From Adenophora triphylla var. japonica (taxonomy: Eukaryota; Streptophyta; Magnoliopsida; Asterales; Campanulaceae): DNA of 64,000 nucleotides. The DNA is taken from positions 186,001-250,000 of the forward strand of contig JAFEMH010003642.1 of the NCBI GenBank assembly GCA_022495995.1, given 5' to 3'. The notes beneath the pieces were generated by a model. It saw only the letters and a list, made by a program, of their open reading frames with translations, made no database searches and had not been told where the DNA came from. The translations under genes were made by a program, and so were the position numbers. Below are positions 54,555 through 64,000 of this stretch, piece by piece (the first letter of the stretch is position 1; every line of letters begins with the position of its first letter).

Positions 54555-56236
54555 GTATCTTTGGAACATTGAAATTGTGCGACAAAGTTATAATCGATTG
54601 TCGGCGAGAGATGCTTGGGATTGGATCTTGAATAACGTCAATTAAATTTCTCTCTTCTCGCGCGACACACTATCACCCTTCTCCAAATATTCTTTTAACT
54701 CGCCATCATCAATTTTCATTTGAATCACTCTCTTCAAATTATAACAATGCGTCTGCATTGCATGCCCCTTAGCACAGTGATACTCGCAAAAACTATTTTG
54801 ATCCACAGAGCTCTATGCTGTCTCCGGCCTGAGGAAAGCGGTAGTAAATTTACCCTTTTTAGAATCTCGCTTGGAGTGGTGTTCAGCATGTCAAATTTCA
54901 CCATTTTCATGGGCCCACGGCCTCCACTGCGACCACCTCCCCTTCCACCTGTGCTTCCACGATGACCTCCTCTACTTCCCTTATTCTCCTCTTTCACAAA
55001 TTCAATCCTTTCTTTAACATTCTTTCTTGCCGTAGAAGTTGATGCGGGATCCTCCACAATACCCCCTAACCCGCTCGTACAACTCGCCTGCGGTTTACAG
55101 TAACCTCATTCCCAATTCTCGCTTGAAATGGCCGGGTTGTAAGCGGCATTATAGAGCATGATGATGTTGCTTTGCTCTATGTCGGAGATTTGGTTGGCCA
55201 CTTTCATGAACCTTTCAGTGTAACTGGCTATCCCTTCACCAGTCTTCTGCCTTATCGCGCACAATTCTTGCTTCCTTACTGGTTGTGCTCCGGAGAATAT
55301 GAATCTCGCCAAAAACTTCTTCTTGAAATCTTGATAGCCCGAGATCGACTCTGCAGGCTGGCCGAGGAACCATTCAAGGGCATGGTCAGTCAACGTACTG
55401 GCTAGCGCTCTACACAGAATTGCTTCACTTTTCGTAAGCATGGAAATCGTCACTTCAAAGCCGCCTACATGGGTTCTCGCTCTGGTGCTTCCCGAATACT
55501 CCGACAATGATGGCAAGCGGAACGTGGGATCTGGGTCAGCATTCTGAATTTCCTTCACAAATGGAGCCAAATAGGAATCCTTTTCCTCCTCAACCTTATT
55601 TCCCGCCTCTAGCTCCTTGATTCTCTTCGCCATTTCTACTTTCCAACTGTCATCCTTCTTAGCCTCAGCCTTTTTACCCTTATTTGCCCTTTCAATCTTC
55701 TTCTCAACCTTTTTCTCTGTCTTTTTCTCTGTTTTCTCATGTCGCCTGGGCTCCCTATCTCTGCGCTCCCTTTTTGAGCGATGAGACCTTTTCGAATGAC
55801 ACGACCTTTCAAAGTAGCGCGACTTTTCTTCTGAATGCCTAGAGCGACTTGGCCGGTATTCCTTATCCATGGTCGACCCACTGTCTATCTCCTCCCCTTC
55901 ATATTCATAATAATAGGATGAATCTCGCGAGTTGACGGATTGATAATGTACCTTCCTCCTTTTCCCATCCTCTACAATCTCTTGTGACCTTTTCCTTCCA
56001 ACAGCCCCCTCGGATCTCGCCTTTGCGACCTCTCGCCTTTCTGCTCTTGGCTTATCCTTTGGTGGCGACATTTCGCGCTCTCGCCTTTCTTCCCGCTTAG
56101 AAACACTCTGGCTTGCCGCTTGGCCCCTTGCTGGGCTATTCTCTGCCGCTTTTCCCATCACATTCTGCGGAATCTGAGTAGGCTCTTGCCTCATTTCCAT
56201 TAATCTGTTGATATTGGCCAGAATTTGCAACAACAA
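54555..56236 (-). pseudogene. Tat B gag
   Basis: Open from about 56236 to 55106 (376 codons). The N-terminal half is very basic and acidic by turns (RREREMSPPKDKPRAERR, KKTEKKVEKKIERANKGKK). The capsid-like domain FEVTISMLTKSEAILCRALASTLTDHALEWFLGQPAESISGYQDFKKKFLARF matches Retrotrans_gag. After a stop it continues 55057-54734 (FDMLNTTPSEILKRVN) and, frameshifted, to a knuckle-like CEYHCAKGHAMQTHC region ending at 54555. Gag packages the RNA. Confidence 0.82.
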
Positions 56237-56594
56237 CTCGTTATTGGCCCTGGTTCGATGCCTTCCGCTCTAACCTCATCCTCCTTTGAGGAACAGGCTC
56301 TGTCTCTCGTTTCTGCGCCTTTCCCCTTTCCACACGCTCTCTATCATCCCGCTCCCTTCTACGCCGCACCATAGATTACGTATCGGTCGAATGCACGAGA
56401 CCATCCAACTCAGATTCAGCAGCCGCACGAGCTTCATTTTGCGGGTTTGGTGTTATCAAAGCTAGGTTACTGTTTGGTATGGTTTTAGATGGGGTTCCCT
56501 TATCCTGTACCATCTTTGTAAGGTTTCTGGGTTTCTGAGTTCAAACAGCAAGAACAAGAACAAGCTGGAAGGACCAAACGAAAAAGTGAATCAG

Positions 56595-56612
56595 TCCTGG
56601 CAACGGAACCAA
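56595..56612 (-). other. Primer binding site of Tat B
   Basis: Minus-strand TTGGTTCCGTTGCCAGGA lies one base after the 5' LTR. It resembles the site of copy A' (TTTGGTTCCATTGCCGGA at 61474) and the general Tat/Athila-type TGGCGCCGTTGCCGGGGA. Confidence 0.8.
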
Positions 56613-56613
56613 C

Positions 56614-57328
56614 TGATGCTACCACGCCAAAATGGTTGCACAGAACTGAAAAGTTAGGATACTCCGGCTGCTTTCCGTTTGTCTCCTACACACACAAATC
56701 AACGTGAACTAAGCCGGGGGCGTCTCCGGCGTTGCCCCTCCGGCGTGAGAGTAAGTATACTTTCAAGTTATCAAGAAAACAATAGCATGAACTGGAAAGA
56801 GATTTGCAGAAAAATGAACTCAAGAGAACTTACAAATGCCTTTTTTGAGGTAGCTTATATACTCCCACAACATCATGTGCAAGTCACATGCCAAGGACAC
56901 ATGTCGATCATCCATAAGGTGGGCAAAAATGTTTCCATCCATAGCTGGCGCCGTCATTTTTATCTCTGACACACTTTTCATCATTTTACGGATACGGTGG
57001 GCCCCATTTATAACGACATTAACGACTTCTGAATTGTAGATACTGATCTTTGATGTCGCCTATGGCGACAACCATCACGTGGCGACAACTCTTGGTGGTC
57101 GCTAATAAATACACAAATGGCGAGATTCCGACTCTTTGGGAACTTACATCATCTCCACTATAATGATAGGCTAACTTCTACGCGAGGGTTCCCATGCAAA
57201 TGCTCAAGGGAAGTCGCCGGTTACCTTAAGCTACCCTTGGGCCCATTATCATGGGCCTTGTTCCATAATTGCCGAATTGGGCCTCATATTAACGAGTGGG
57301 CCCAATACCCATTTTCATGAACATATCG
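56614..57328 (-). repeat. 5' LTR of Tat B (715 bp)
   Basis: Same length as the partner at 25462. The outer end reads ACATATCG, so the canonical CA has become CG. The substitution and small-indel load is visibly higher than between the Copia C LTRs, so Tat B is older than Copia C. Confidence 0.9.
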
Positions 57329-57333
57329 GGTTT

Positions 57334-57765
57334 TGAACCATTACGAGAAAAGGAGTCCTTGTTTTCTTTGATGACATTCTAGTTTATAGCTCTACCATTG
57401 GAGGAACACCCGAGGTTGTTATAGATGGTGTTAGAGCTTGATGGAGACCAAGATAGTGAATTATTTAGTTTTAATTTTAATTACTATTATGTATTTTCGA
57501 ATTCAAATTTAGTTAGGTGATAAAATCGTAATTTAGAGAAGATTTATGTAATATTGTGAGGTTTTATAGTTTATTAGATTACTATATAGATTAGGGTTAT
57601 TTTTAGAGGTGTTTGACTTGATTTCCAAGTCTTAGGAGTCCTATAAAATCCAAGTTAATTGTAATTCCGAAAATTTAGTTTTGATTAATACAATTTGATA
57701 TTGAGTGTTTACTCTTTATTTCCTAAAAGTGATTAAATTCCTTTTGGATGCTGAACGGTATAAAC
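57334..57765 (+). mobile_element. Gypsy B, right part (RT fragment and LTR-like tail)
   Basis: VLVFFDDILVYSSTI (about 57360-57405) is the catalytic palm segment continuing the reverse transcriptase cut at 25461, with a one-base lesion before it. Coding ends within 30 codons. TGTTAGAGCTTGATGG at 57428 begins AT-rich, LTR-like sequence with CCTATAAAATCC near 57642 to about 57760. RNase H and integrase are missing, so an internal deletion joined the polymerase to the tail. Confidence 0.65.
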
Positions 57766-58859
57766 TGTTGGGTTTTATGGGTCCATGCGCAGCGGAATTA
57801 AGCATAAAATTAACACAAAACCCAAGCCCTAAGATCCGTTCTATACGATTAAATTGAATTCCTATGAGATAGAATTTACCAACCTTAATTGCTTTCCGGT
57901 CTTGAGCTATCGAACAATTTATTGATGTGATTTTGAATCACAATCTTCAATCTTCAAGAACCTTTCAATCTTCAGATTGGAACTCTAGGCCTTGATCGTC
58001 AAACGAGCGAAGACCCTCTATTGTTGTATCCACACATAAGAATGAACCAAGAACGATTTCTTGATGATTGCTAGATCAAAACCTTGAAGAATATTGAGAG
58101 TATTTTGTTATGATTTTCCCTTGAAAATTTCGGCCAGGGAATTAGGTCTGACAGACCTCTCATATTTATACTACATTAGCATGAATACGTCTCCTAATCG
58201 TATTAGGAGAACAGGCTGTCAAAACGCGTCTGGTGGCTAGTTATGTCGCGTGACATAATTAGTCGTATTAGGAGAACAGGCTGTCAAAACGCGTCTGGTG
58301 GCTAGTTATGTCGCGTGACATAATTAGCCAGTGGCTAGTTATGTCGCGTGACTTACTTAGCCAGTTGGCTAAGTATGTCGCGTGACAAACGTTGCCGTAT
58401 GCGGGAACTCTCAATCATTCTTCCTTTTGGTTTAACCAATTCATTCTAGTTGTGTGTGACCCAATAGATTATATTATGTTGTGATGAGTTCGATCATATC
58501 GACTCATAAGACATAAGCGGACTCTGCGCAAGCCATTATGTCTACGCCAAATAGGAGTAAAATTACAAATAAGGGCCTAAAGTTTGCACCGTTCGCGGGA
58601 TGGGGTCTCGATGTTCTAAATTTGGCGATTTAGGATCTCAAGTTACCAAATGTTGGCAATTGAGGGTTTTGTGAATTTAATCGTTAGTTTTTGGGTTAAA
58701 TCCCCATGTGCAGGTCACGTGCCACGTAAAGGGGGTTGAAACCGTAAAATGTTAAAGTCTAGACCCTAAAAAATAAATTTTAAATTTACAAAACACCCCC
58801 TCTCTTCTTTTAAAACTTAAAAAATAATAATAATAATAAAAATCAAATAAAATTTGAAA

Positions 58860-59390
58860 GGCTCGCCGTTCCTCCTCCCCTCTTCTCTTCATTGCACGGC
58901 CGCCCCTCTTCCCCTCTCCCGTTACCAACCCAAAACCCTTCGCCCTTCGCCTCTTTCTTCTCTGTCCCGCCGACCCTCCTTCTCCAATCCGACACCCTCT
59001 CCGAAATCGGCCACACCATCCTTAAATCCAGCCGTAAATCCATAGCCAAACCCAAACTCCTCAAATCCGGCCAAAGTTCCATTGATTCCGGCCAAGTCCA
59101 AACCAGCCGCCCCTTCTCCTCTGCGATCCCTGTTCCAATTCCGACCAAGTCCAATTTCGTTCAAGAAAACCCCCTTCCACCAATTAGGCCAAACCTAAGT
59201 TCGGCCAAAATCTTCCCGTCCCTTTTCTCTTTTCTGTCCCCAGCGCCTCCCCTCCTTCTCGTTTCCCTCTCCGTAAACCTCCCCAAATCAAATCAAAACC
59301 TCAATTTTGATTTTTCTTTACTTTGGATGCCAATGGTTGCCGGAATTTATGGTGGGCGATGGTGTGGTAGTGGCGACATGGTTCTTAATT
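58860..59390. other. GC-rich segment inside the MULE, possible captured gene fragment
   Basis: Both strands carry open frames (182 codons on plus from 58892, 103 codons on minus to 58843). Base composition changes sharply from the AT-rich TIRs. The plus reading is serine/proline-rich (PSPFASFFSVPP, SSAIPVPIPTKSN), like the start of a plant gene or a transit peptide. I recognise no domain and cannot choose the strand. Confidence 0.45.
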
Positions 59391-59396
59391 TATGGG

Positions 59397-59533
59397 TTAT
59401 TATTATTATTATTTTATTAATATTTTATTATTATTATTAATTTTTTATTATTATTATTTTATTATTATTATTATTATTATTTTATTATTATTTTTTATTA
59501 TTATAATTTTTGTTTATTATTATTATTATTAAT

Positions 59534-59564
<31 letters not shown>

Positions 59565-59573
59565 TTATTATTA

Positions 59574-59622
<49 letters not shown>

Positions 59623-59663
59623 ATTTTTTTATTGTTATTATTATTTTATTATTATTATTAATA

Positions 59664-59697
<34 letters not shown>

Positions 59698-59730
59698 TTA
59701 TTATTATTATTATTTTATTATTATTATTAT

Positions 59731-59772
<42 letters not shown>

Positions 59773-59806
59773 TTATTTTATTATTATTATTTTTTTATTA
59801 TTATGT
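59397..59806. repeat. ATT/TTA microsatellite, about 400 bp
   Basis: Almost uninterrupted trinucleotide repeat with occasional TTTT or TAATATT breaks. It generates artificial poly-isoleucine/leucine ORFs. Confidence 0.97.
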
Positions 59807-60699
59807 AAATGGGCAAATTGCAAATAAGGGCCTGAAGTATGCACGTGACCACGTGGTGATTTAACCCAAAACTAACGATTCCATCTAAAAGCCTTTAATT
59901 GCCAACATTTTGTTACTTCAGACCCTAAATCGCCAAATTTGAAACATCAGACCCCTTCCTGCGAACGGGGTGCAAACTTTAGGCCCTTATTTGTAATTTA
60001 CCCACCCAAATAATATAACGTAAGAGTTCGCGTTTCCAATGGTACACTTCCATTTCTCCCTTTGTCTCACGATGTTATATTGAACACAAGTCATGGTCCA
60101 CGTCAACTTGTATTTGTTCAATGCTTTCTCGATCTTGAGTATAATGATATTCCAATCGCATTGGGGTATGGCCACACACTTTCCATCATTATCACTCATC
60201 GAGGGGCCCAAGCAAAACATCTCTCTTTCGAGGGACAAATTCCATCTTGACTTATCATCCTTCCCATCATGAATCCGATCATGCCAAAGATAGCCTTTAT
60301 AGATATCGTGTTAAGATCTGCTTTGACTAAAATCAAACATGACTTTCATCATATGTAAGGTCATGATAATCTCAGGTCTAGGGACTAAATAAAGCGACCA
60401 TATGAGATTTAATTATGACATTTGACCATGACATAAATCTCATACGGGTCATGTCCAGTCACTTGTTCTCTAACAAGTACCCATAATTTCAATGTGCATC
60501 TCTATGCATATAATCATCATATGATTATCCATTGACAATTATACTAATTATTCTCTTAATAATTAGGGACGGAGATTATTACAATAAATATGGAAACTAT
60601 ATAATAATCAAATAATAAACTTAACCGATAAAGATGATGCATAACGGTTTTCAGTTAAACATAACTAAAGCCTAGGGCATTACACCAACATAAACCGAG

Positions 60700-61472
60700 G
60701 TACGAATGTGGATCCATGGAGTCGGCGAGGCCCAATGGATTGAGCCCAAAATATAATCCATATAAATCTCAATTACGACAGAGGGAGTGGGTCTTCCCTG
60801 CCTCTGCTCGTCTAGCCTCCTCGTCATGTCGATTTAGACATAGAAGAGCGTATAATGACTGAGGCCCAACAAAACTGAATGCCGATGAGGTATAATCATC
60901 AATGCCGAGCAAGGCCTCCCTTCAAAGGCGAGGAGCCCTCCTCGGTCTCCATATATAACAAGGAAATGGGCTTCCCTATCCTTTATCTCCACTTCGCCGG
61001 CATCAGCCCAAGCCGACCAGGCCTGGTACGACGAAGAGCACGTCACAGGCGCACGTGCTGATTACTATTTATCCAATCCTACTCAAATAAGGACTATGAA
61101 CAGCTATAATCCTCCAAGGATTATAACCTTATCTCACACGGTTTCTTATCCATCAACGACTGAACAGTTATAATCCCTCTAGGATTATAACCTCCTCACC
61201 TACGAATTCGTATTCAACAAGGATTCTATAATGCTATGCCTATAAATACAAGCCATAATTCACATTATTTTGGTAATCTATCTTTTGACTCTAAACTCTT
61301 GTCAATTGATTTCTCTCTTTAAACAAAAATACTTACTCTCACGCCGGAGGGCCTTCGCCGGTGAAGCCCCGGCTAAGTTTACGTGTTTGTTCATCTTTTT
61401 CAGGCTATTCAATCATCCAGGATACAACCTGCCGCTGGATTTGGGCTGATCCGAACGTTTTTGGCATCATCA
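60700..61472 (+). repeat. 5' LTR of Tat copy A'
   Basis: Ends TTTTTGGCATCATCA right before a primer binding site. TGCCTATAAATACAAG near 61235 is a TATA region. The left boundary is uncertain (somewhere in 60700-60720, perhaps TGTGGATCC or TGGAGTCGG). TATAATCC-type repeats occur at 61090-61190, and CGCCGGAGGGCCTTCGCCGG near 61342 is a near-palindrome. Confidence 0.65.
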
Positions 61473-61473
61473 G

Positions 61474-61491
61474 TTTGGTTCCATTGCCGGA
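61474..61491 (+). other. Primer binding site of Tat copy A'
   Basis: TTTGGTTCCATTGCCGGA, one base after the LTR, near-identical to the Tat B site. Confidence 0.78.
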
Positions 61492-61552
61492 AAACGATTC
61501 GAAATACCCATTGAATAGCTTGAAAAATTCTTGTTCGACTCTCCTAATCCTA

Positions 61553-63330
61553 ATGGAAGACGGACGTATTGCCAGTATTACTCCTGAACACGATAACATT
61601 CTTGAGGAAGAGACTCATGGCAACACTATGACTGCTTTTCCTAATGGGGAGCTGCCTCCTCCACCACCGCTGATTGATGGGCTGCTGCCCCTAGGAATGA
61701 ATCTACGTTCTAGGAGACAGCTGCAACTCACACAGGGTAATACAAATCCTCCTCATCACATCGGCGCTGAGGGTGACTCCGCCGGCACTGCACGACGAGG
61801 AATGTTGTCCAGGGAGGAAGTGGGGCTCCCCCCCCACAGGTTGATCGCAGAACTCTGCTGCATCAACAGATGGAAACTTTGCAACGCATTTATGAAACGC
61901 AAAATGCCTTGCTTCAATTAGATCCGGAATATTCTCTGGCTGAATTCTTAAGGCCTACGAAGACAGAAAATTCCCTTGGAGGGCAGAGCCAGGTTGACAG
62001 GCGCGATAGTCAGGGGAATAGAGAAAATCTTCCTCGTGGCCAAAATCCCCCTCACCATGGCATTTCTGGTAAATCCATACAAAACCCCCAAGATGTCCCT
62101 CCTCGACATAAGGCACACGCTAATGGAAACACGAGAAATGAGATTGTAGACTTGAGAAGTCACTTGAACTACCAAAGGGAATCGGAGGCTGATTCTGCTG
62201 ACTTGAGAGCAAGGCTCAGTCATGCAAGGCGTAAAACTCTTAGTCGTAATACTCCTCCTCGGCCTAGGAGCCCTCCTCGTCATAGGAGCCCTCTTTGGCC
62301 AAGAAGCCCTCCTCGTCACAGATCACCTCCCCATCCTGAAGTGGCACCTAGAAGGGACAGAGCACCATCTGGTCATGAAGATAACCATCAGGACCCTGAA
62401 GAGCATAGCAGGGTGAACGGGCACAGAAGGAAATAAAGGTCCCATCGAAGCTCTCATTATAGCTCGGGGATCGATGCTAGAAGGGACAGAGCACCCGTCC
62501 TTTCTCCCAGCGTATTAATGATCTACCGTCCAACCTTGCTCTTAAAATCCCAAATTTTAATAAATACGCGGGAACCACCGATGCACGGGACCATGTGCAA
62601 AGTTTTGAATCCACTATGGCCCTACTCACTAAGGCAGATGATATACTCTGCAAGGCCTTCGCAAGAACCTTCTCCGGAACAGTCCTGTCCTGGTTCCGTG
62701 AGCAAAAAAAGGGGAGCATCGACAGCTGGAAGATCATGAGAAGGAGATTTCTGGATCATTTCGCTACAGCTGGGAAGAGAAAGAAGAGACTGACTGACCT
62801 TGCTAACATTGAGCAAGGAAATAATGAAACAACTCTGAGTTACTATAATCAATTCAGAGCCATGGCAGACCAAGTGGAGGAAAGCCTGACGGACAGGGAA
62901 GTGATTGTTTTAACTCCGGACTGAGATCCGGACAATTGATCTATGAACTATCCGCTAGAGAGCCTAAGCCAAAGTCCGATCTATACAATGTGGCCTATGC
63001 CATAGCAACGGCGGAAGAAAAGAGTAAGAAGAGGTCTGAGAAACAAGAAGCAGAAGCAGCTGGAGCTCACTAGACTTCCAATGGAAATGGCTATAAGGGA
63101 AAAAATAGAACTTGAGCTACTGAAAAAGCCGAGGTTTTTACCCCCCTCACCAAACCTATCACAGAGATCATGCCGTTGGTAAATCCGCCAAGTTCTCGTC
63201 CACTTGATGAAAAAACAAAATACACCCGTGATAGCTCCAAGTATTGTGCCTTCCACAAAGATCACGGATACGACACGGAGAATTGCATCTCCCTCAATAG
63301 AATAATCCATAGATGAGTAGACGAGGGAAA
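61553..63330 (+). pseudogene. Gag of Tat copy A'
   Basis: I take ATG 61553 (MEDGRIASITPEHD). After a frameshift near 61850 a second part (61870-62436) is rich in arginine, proline and serine (PPRHRSPLWPRSPPRHRSPP). The capsid-like part (about 62530-62924) has NKYAGTTDARDHVQSFESTMALLTKADDILCKAFARTFSGTVLSWF, matching Retrotrans_gag. The C-terminal part, after a TGA at 62922, ends with the knuckle KYCAFHKDHGYDTENC (about 63238), shared with copy A. Confidence 0.78.
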
Positions 63331-63482
63331 TCTTGATTGCTACGTTATGAGAAGGGATAACAAGCGAAGAAGAAGAGATGACGATGACGAAGATAATGAA
63401 AAGAAAGACAGGCCTCCTAGGGCTAAACTCCGTGTCATACGAGAGGAGATTGTCTCGAACAAAAAATTAAAAGACCAGATCC

Positions 63483-64000
63483 ATGAGCCGAGTAAAGTCT
63501 ACCACATCCTCGCCTCGGATTCATAAGGAAGAGGAAGTCATCGCCTTCTCTCCTAATGAATTAGCCGGAAGTCGTGCGGCCCGCGAACAACCATTGGTAA
63601 TCAAAGGGAGGATCGACAACCGTGAGTCCGACGTACTCGTTGACTCGGGGGCCTCCCGAGATATTCTATATTACTCCACCTTCCGTAAGATGAATCAAGG
63701 ATAGCATGTTGGAGCCATCCTTTGGAAGACTCGAAGGCTTCACCAACCACAAAGTCAGCGCAATGGGAACAATTGATTTATTATTGGAAGTAGGAGAACA
63801 TCCCTTCCGCGCCGAGGCCACAGGTGACATTTGTAGTCATGGACTTGGCAAGTGACTACCATGCCATCATAGGCATTCCAAGTCAAGGCAAACTTGGGCT
63901 GGTCGCCTCCCTCCCCCACCAACGTGTTAAATTCCCCACTCATTAGTGGTATGCTTACAGTTGGATTTTCATGACTGTTGTTGTGTAACCTATCAGGTTC
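63483..64000 (+). pseudogene. Protease of Tat copy A'
   Basis: AAREQPLVIKGRIDN..., active site LVDSGASRDILYYSTF (about 63636), then after a frameshift SFGRLEGFTNHKVSAMG and VMDLASDYHAIIGIPSQGKLGLVASLPHQRVKFPT. Unlike copy A it is not interrupted, and it shows the single CATTT that Copia A duplicated. Confidence 0.8.

Larger units (their letters stand above)
25462..57328 (-). mobile_element. Tat B: Tat-type gypsy element with nested insertions
   Basis: LTRs of 715 bp at 25462-26176 and 56614-57328 enclose, on the minus strand, primer binding site, gag, protease and a truncated reverse transcriptase, then a minisatellite and an antisense ORF. The target duplication is GGTTT. Two Ogre-like insertions (31996-34134 and 34154-54549) account for about 22.5 kb of the span. 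RNase H and integrase are absent, so it is non-autonomous. Confidence 0.9.
58554..60003. mobile_element. Mutator-like element (Pack-MULE-like) with long TIRs
   Basis: Long terminal inverted repeats of about 185 bp share TTACAAATAAGGGCCTAAAG, AATTTGGCGATTTAGG, TTGGCAATT and CGTTAGTTTTTGGGTTAAAT-like blocks. The flanks CGCCAAATA (58545-58553) and ACCCAAATA (60004-60012) match at 7 of 9 bases, the TSD size of Mutator elements; the undisturbed sequence in Copia C (near 40942) reads CTACCCAAATAATATAA. Inside are a GC- and CT-rich segment (58860-59390) unlike its surroundings and an ATT microsatellite. No transposase is present. Confidence 0.8.
57766..60690 (-). mobile_element. Copia-type solo LTR with a nested MULE
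   Basis: TGTTGGGTTTTATGGGTCC to ATTACACCAACA, homologous over its length to the Copia C LTRs. TAAAC is duplicated at 57761-57765 and 60691-60695. After subtracting the MULE it is about 1.47 kb, a complete LTR. A 70-bp block with GGCTAGTTATGTCGCGTGAC repeats near 58230-58385. Confidence 0.88.
60700..64000 (+). mobile_element. Tat-type gypsy element copy A', running off the window
   Basis: LTR, primer binding site, gag and protease in order. From about 62990 it is collinear with copy A (5949-6795 plus 13075-13247), including the last bases of the window. Several stops and frameshifts exist. Polymerase, if present, lies beyond 64000. Confidence 0.8.

Noticed and set aside
59510..59827. 105-codon hydrophobic ORF, possible membrane protein
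   Set aside because: Poly-isoleucine/leucine encoded by the ATT microsatellite only.
1..64000. Endogenous pararetrovirus or other viral insertion
   Set aside because: All reverse transcriptases sit between LTRs or in clear Copia/Tat/Ogre/chromovirus context; no movement or coat protein domain is seen.

Overview
This window is plant nuclear DNA, almost certainly from a flowering plant and probably a eudicot. It holds a spliced LRR receptor kinase gene, a decayed plant ABCB transporter gene, tRNA-iMet-primed Copia elements, Tat/Ogre-type Ty3-gypsy elements, a DUF4283-type LINE, a tRNA-derived SINE, a Stowaway MITE and a Mutator-like element. There is no bacterial operon structure, CRISPR array or organellar gene content. 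Only one gene looks intact and cellular: the LRR receptor kinase at 19533-22969. Nearly everything else is nested transposable elements, and most nesting levels can be resolved from target-site duplications (TSDs).

Left block (1-13240). A minus-strand Ogre-like element, cut off by the window edge (reverse transcriptase 397-1176, LTR 4228-5948), sits in a Tat-type gypsy element (copy A, gag/protease from 5949). That Tat copy is also split by Copia element A (6796-13074, TSD CATTT). Copia A carries a reversed SINE in gag (7373-7580) and a small non-autonomous LTR element with a 386-codon ORF between integrase and reverse transcriptase (9488-10992).

Gene block (13243-23100). An ABCB transporter pseudogene (second half only) contains a Stowaway MITE in an intron and a Copia solo LTR (15324-18099). 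The solo LTR carries an ORF1-only LINE (15729-17801). The intact non-RD LRR-XII-type receptor kinase follows.

Right block (23452-64000). A chromovirus-like gypsy element (B) is split inside its reverse transcriptase at 25461 by a Tat element (Tat B, minus strand, 25462-57328, TSD GGTTT). Tat B has an antisense ORF and a minisatellite. Tat B was hit twice, 14 bp apart: by an Ogre-like LTR now present as a solo LTR (31996-34134, TSD CTCGG), and by a pol-less Ogre-like element E2 (34154-54549, TSD GGCGG). E2 is in turn split by Copia C (minus, 40146-48063, TSD CTTTC). Beyond Tat B lie the tail of gypsy B and a Copia solo LTR (57766-60690, TSD TAAAC) carrying a Mutator-like element with a 400-bp ATT microsatellite. 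The start of a second Tat copy (A', from about 60700) runs off the right edge.

The most unusual signal is in the solo Ogre-like LTR (32958-33744). Two successive arrays of short hairpins keep an invariant loop (GTTT, then TCATT) while their stems change in a compensated way, including G-U-type pairs. No cellular pathway or defence system is encoded. The interest lies in non-autonomous element architectures, the hairpin arrays, and a possible CAG-context sequencing artefact.
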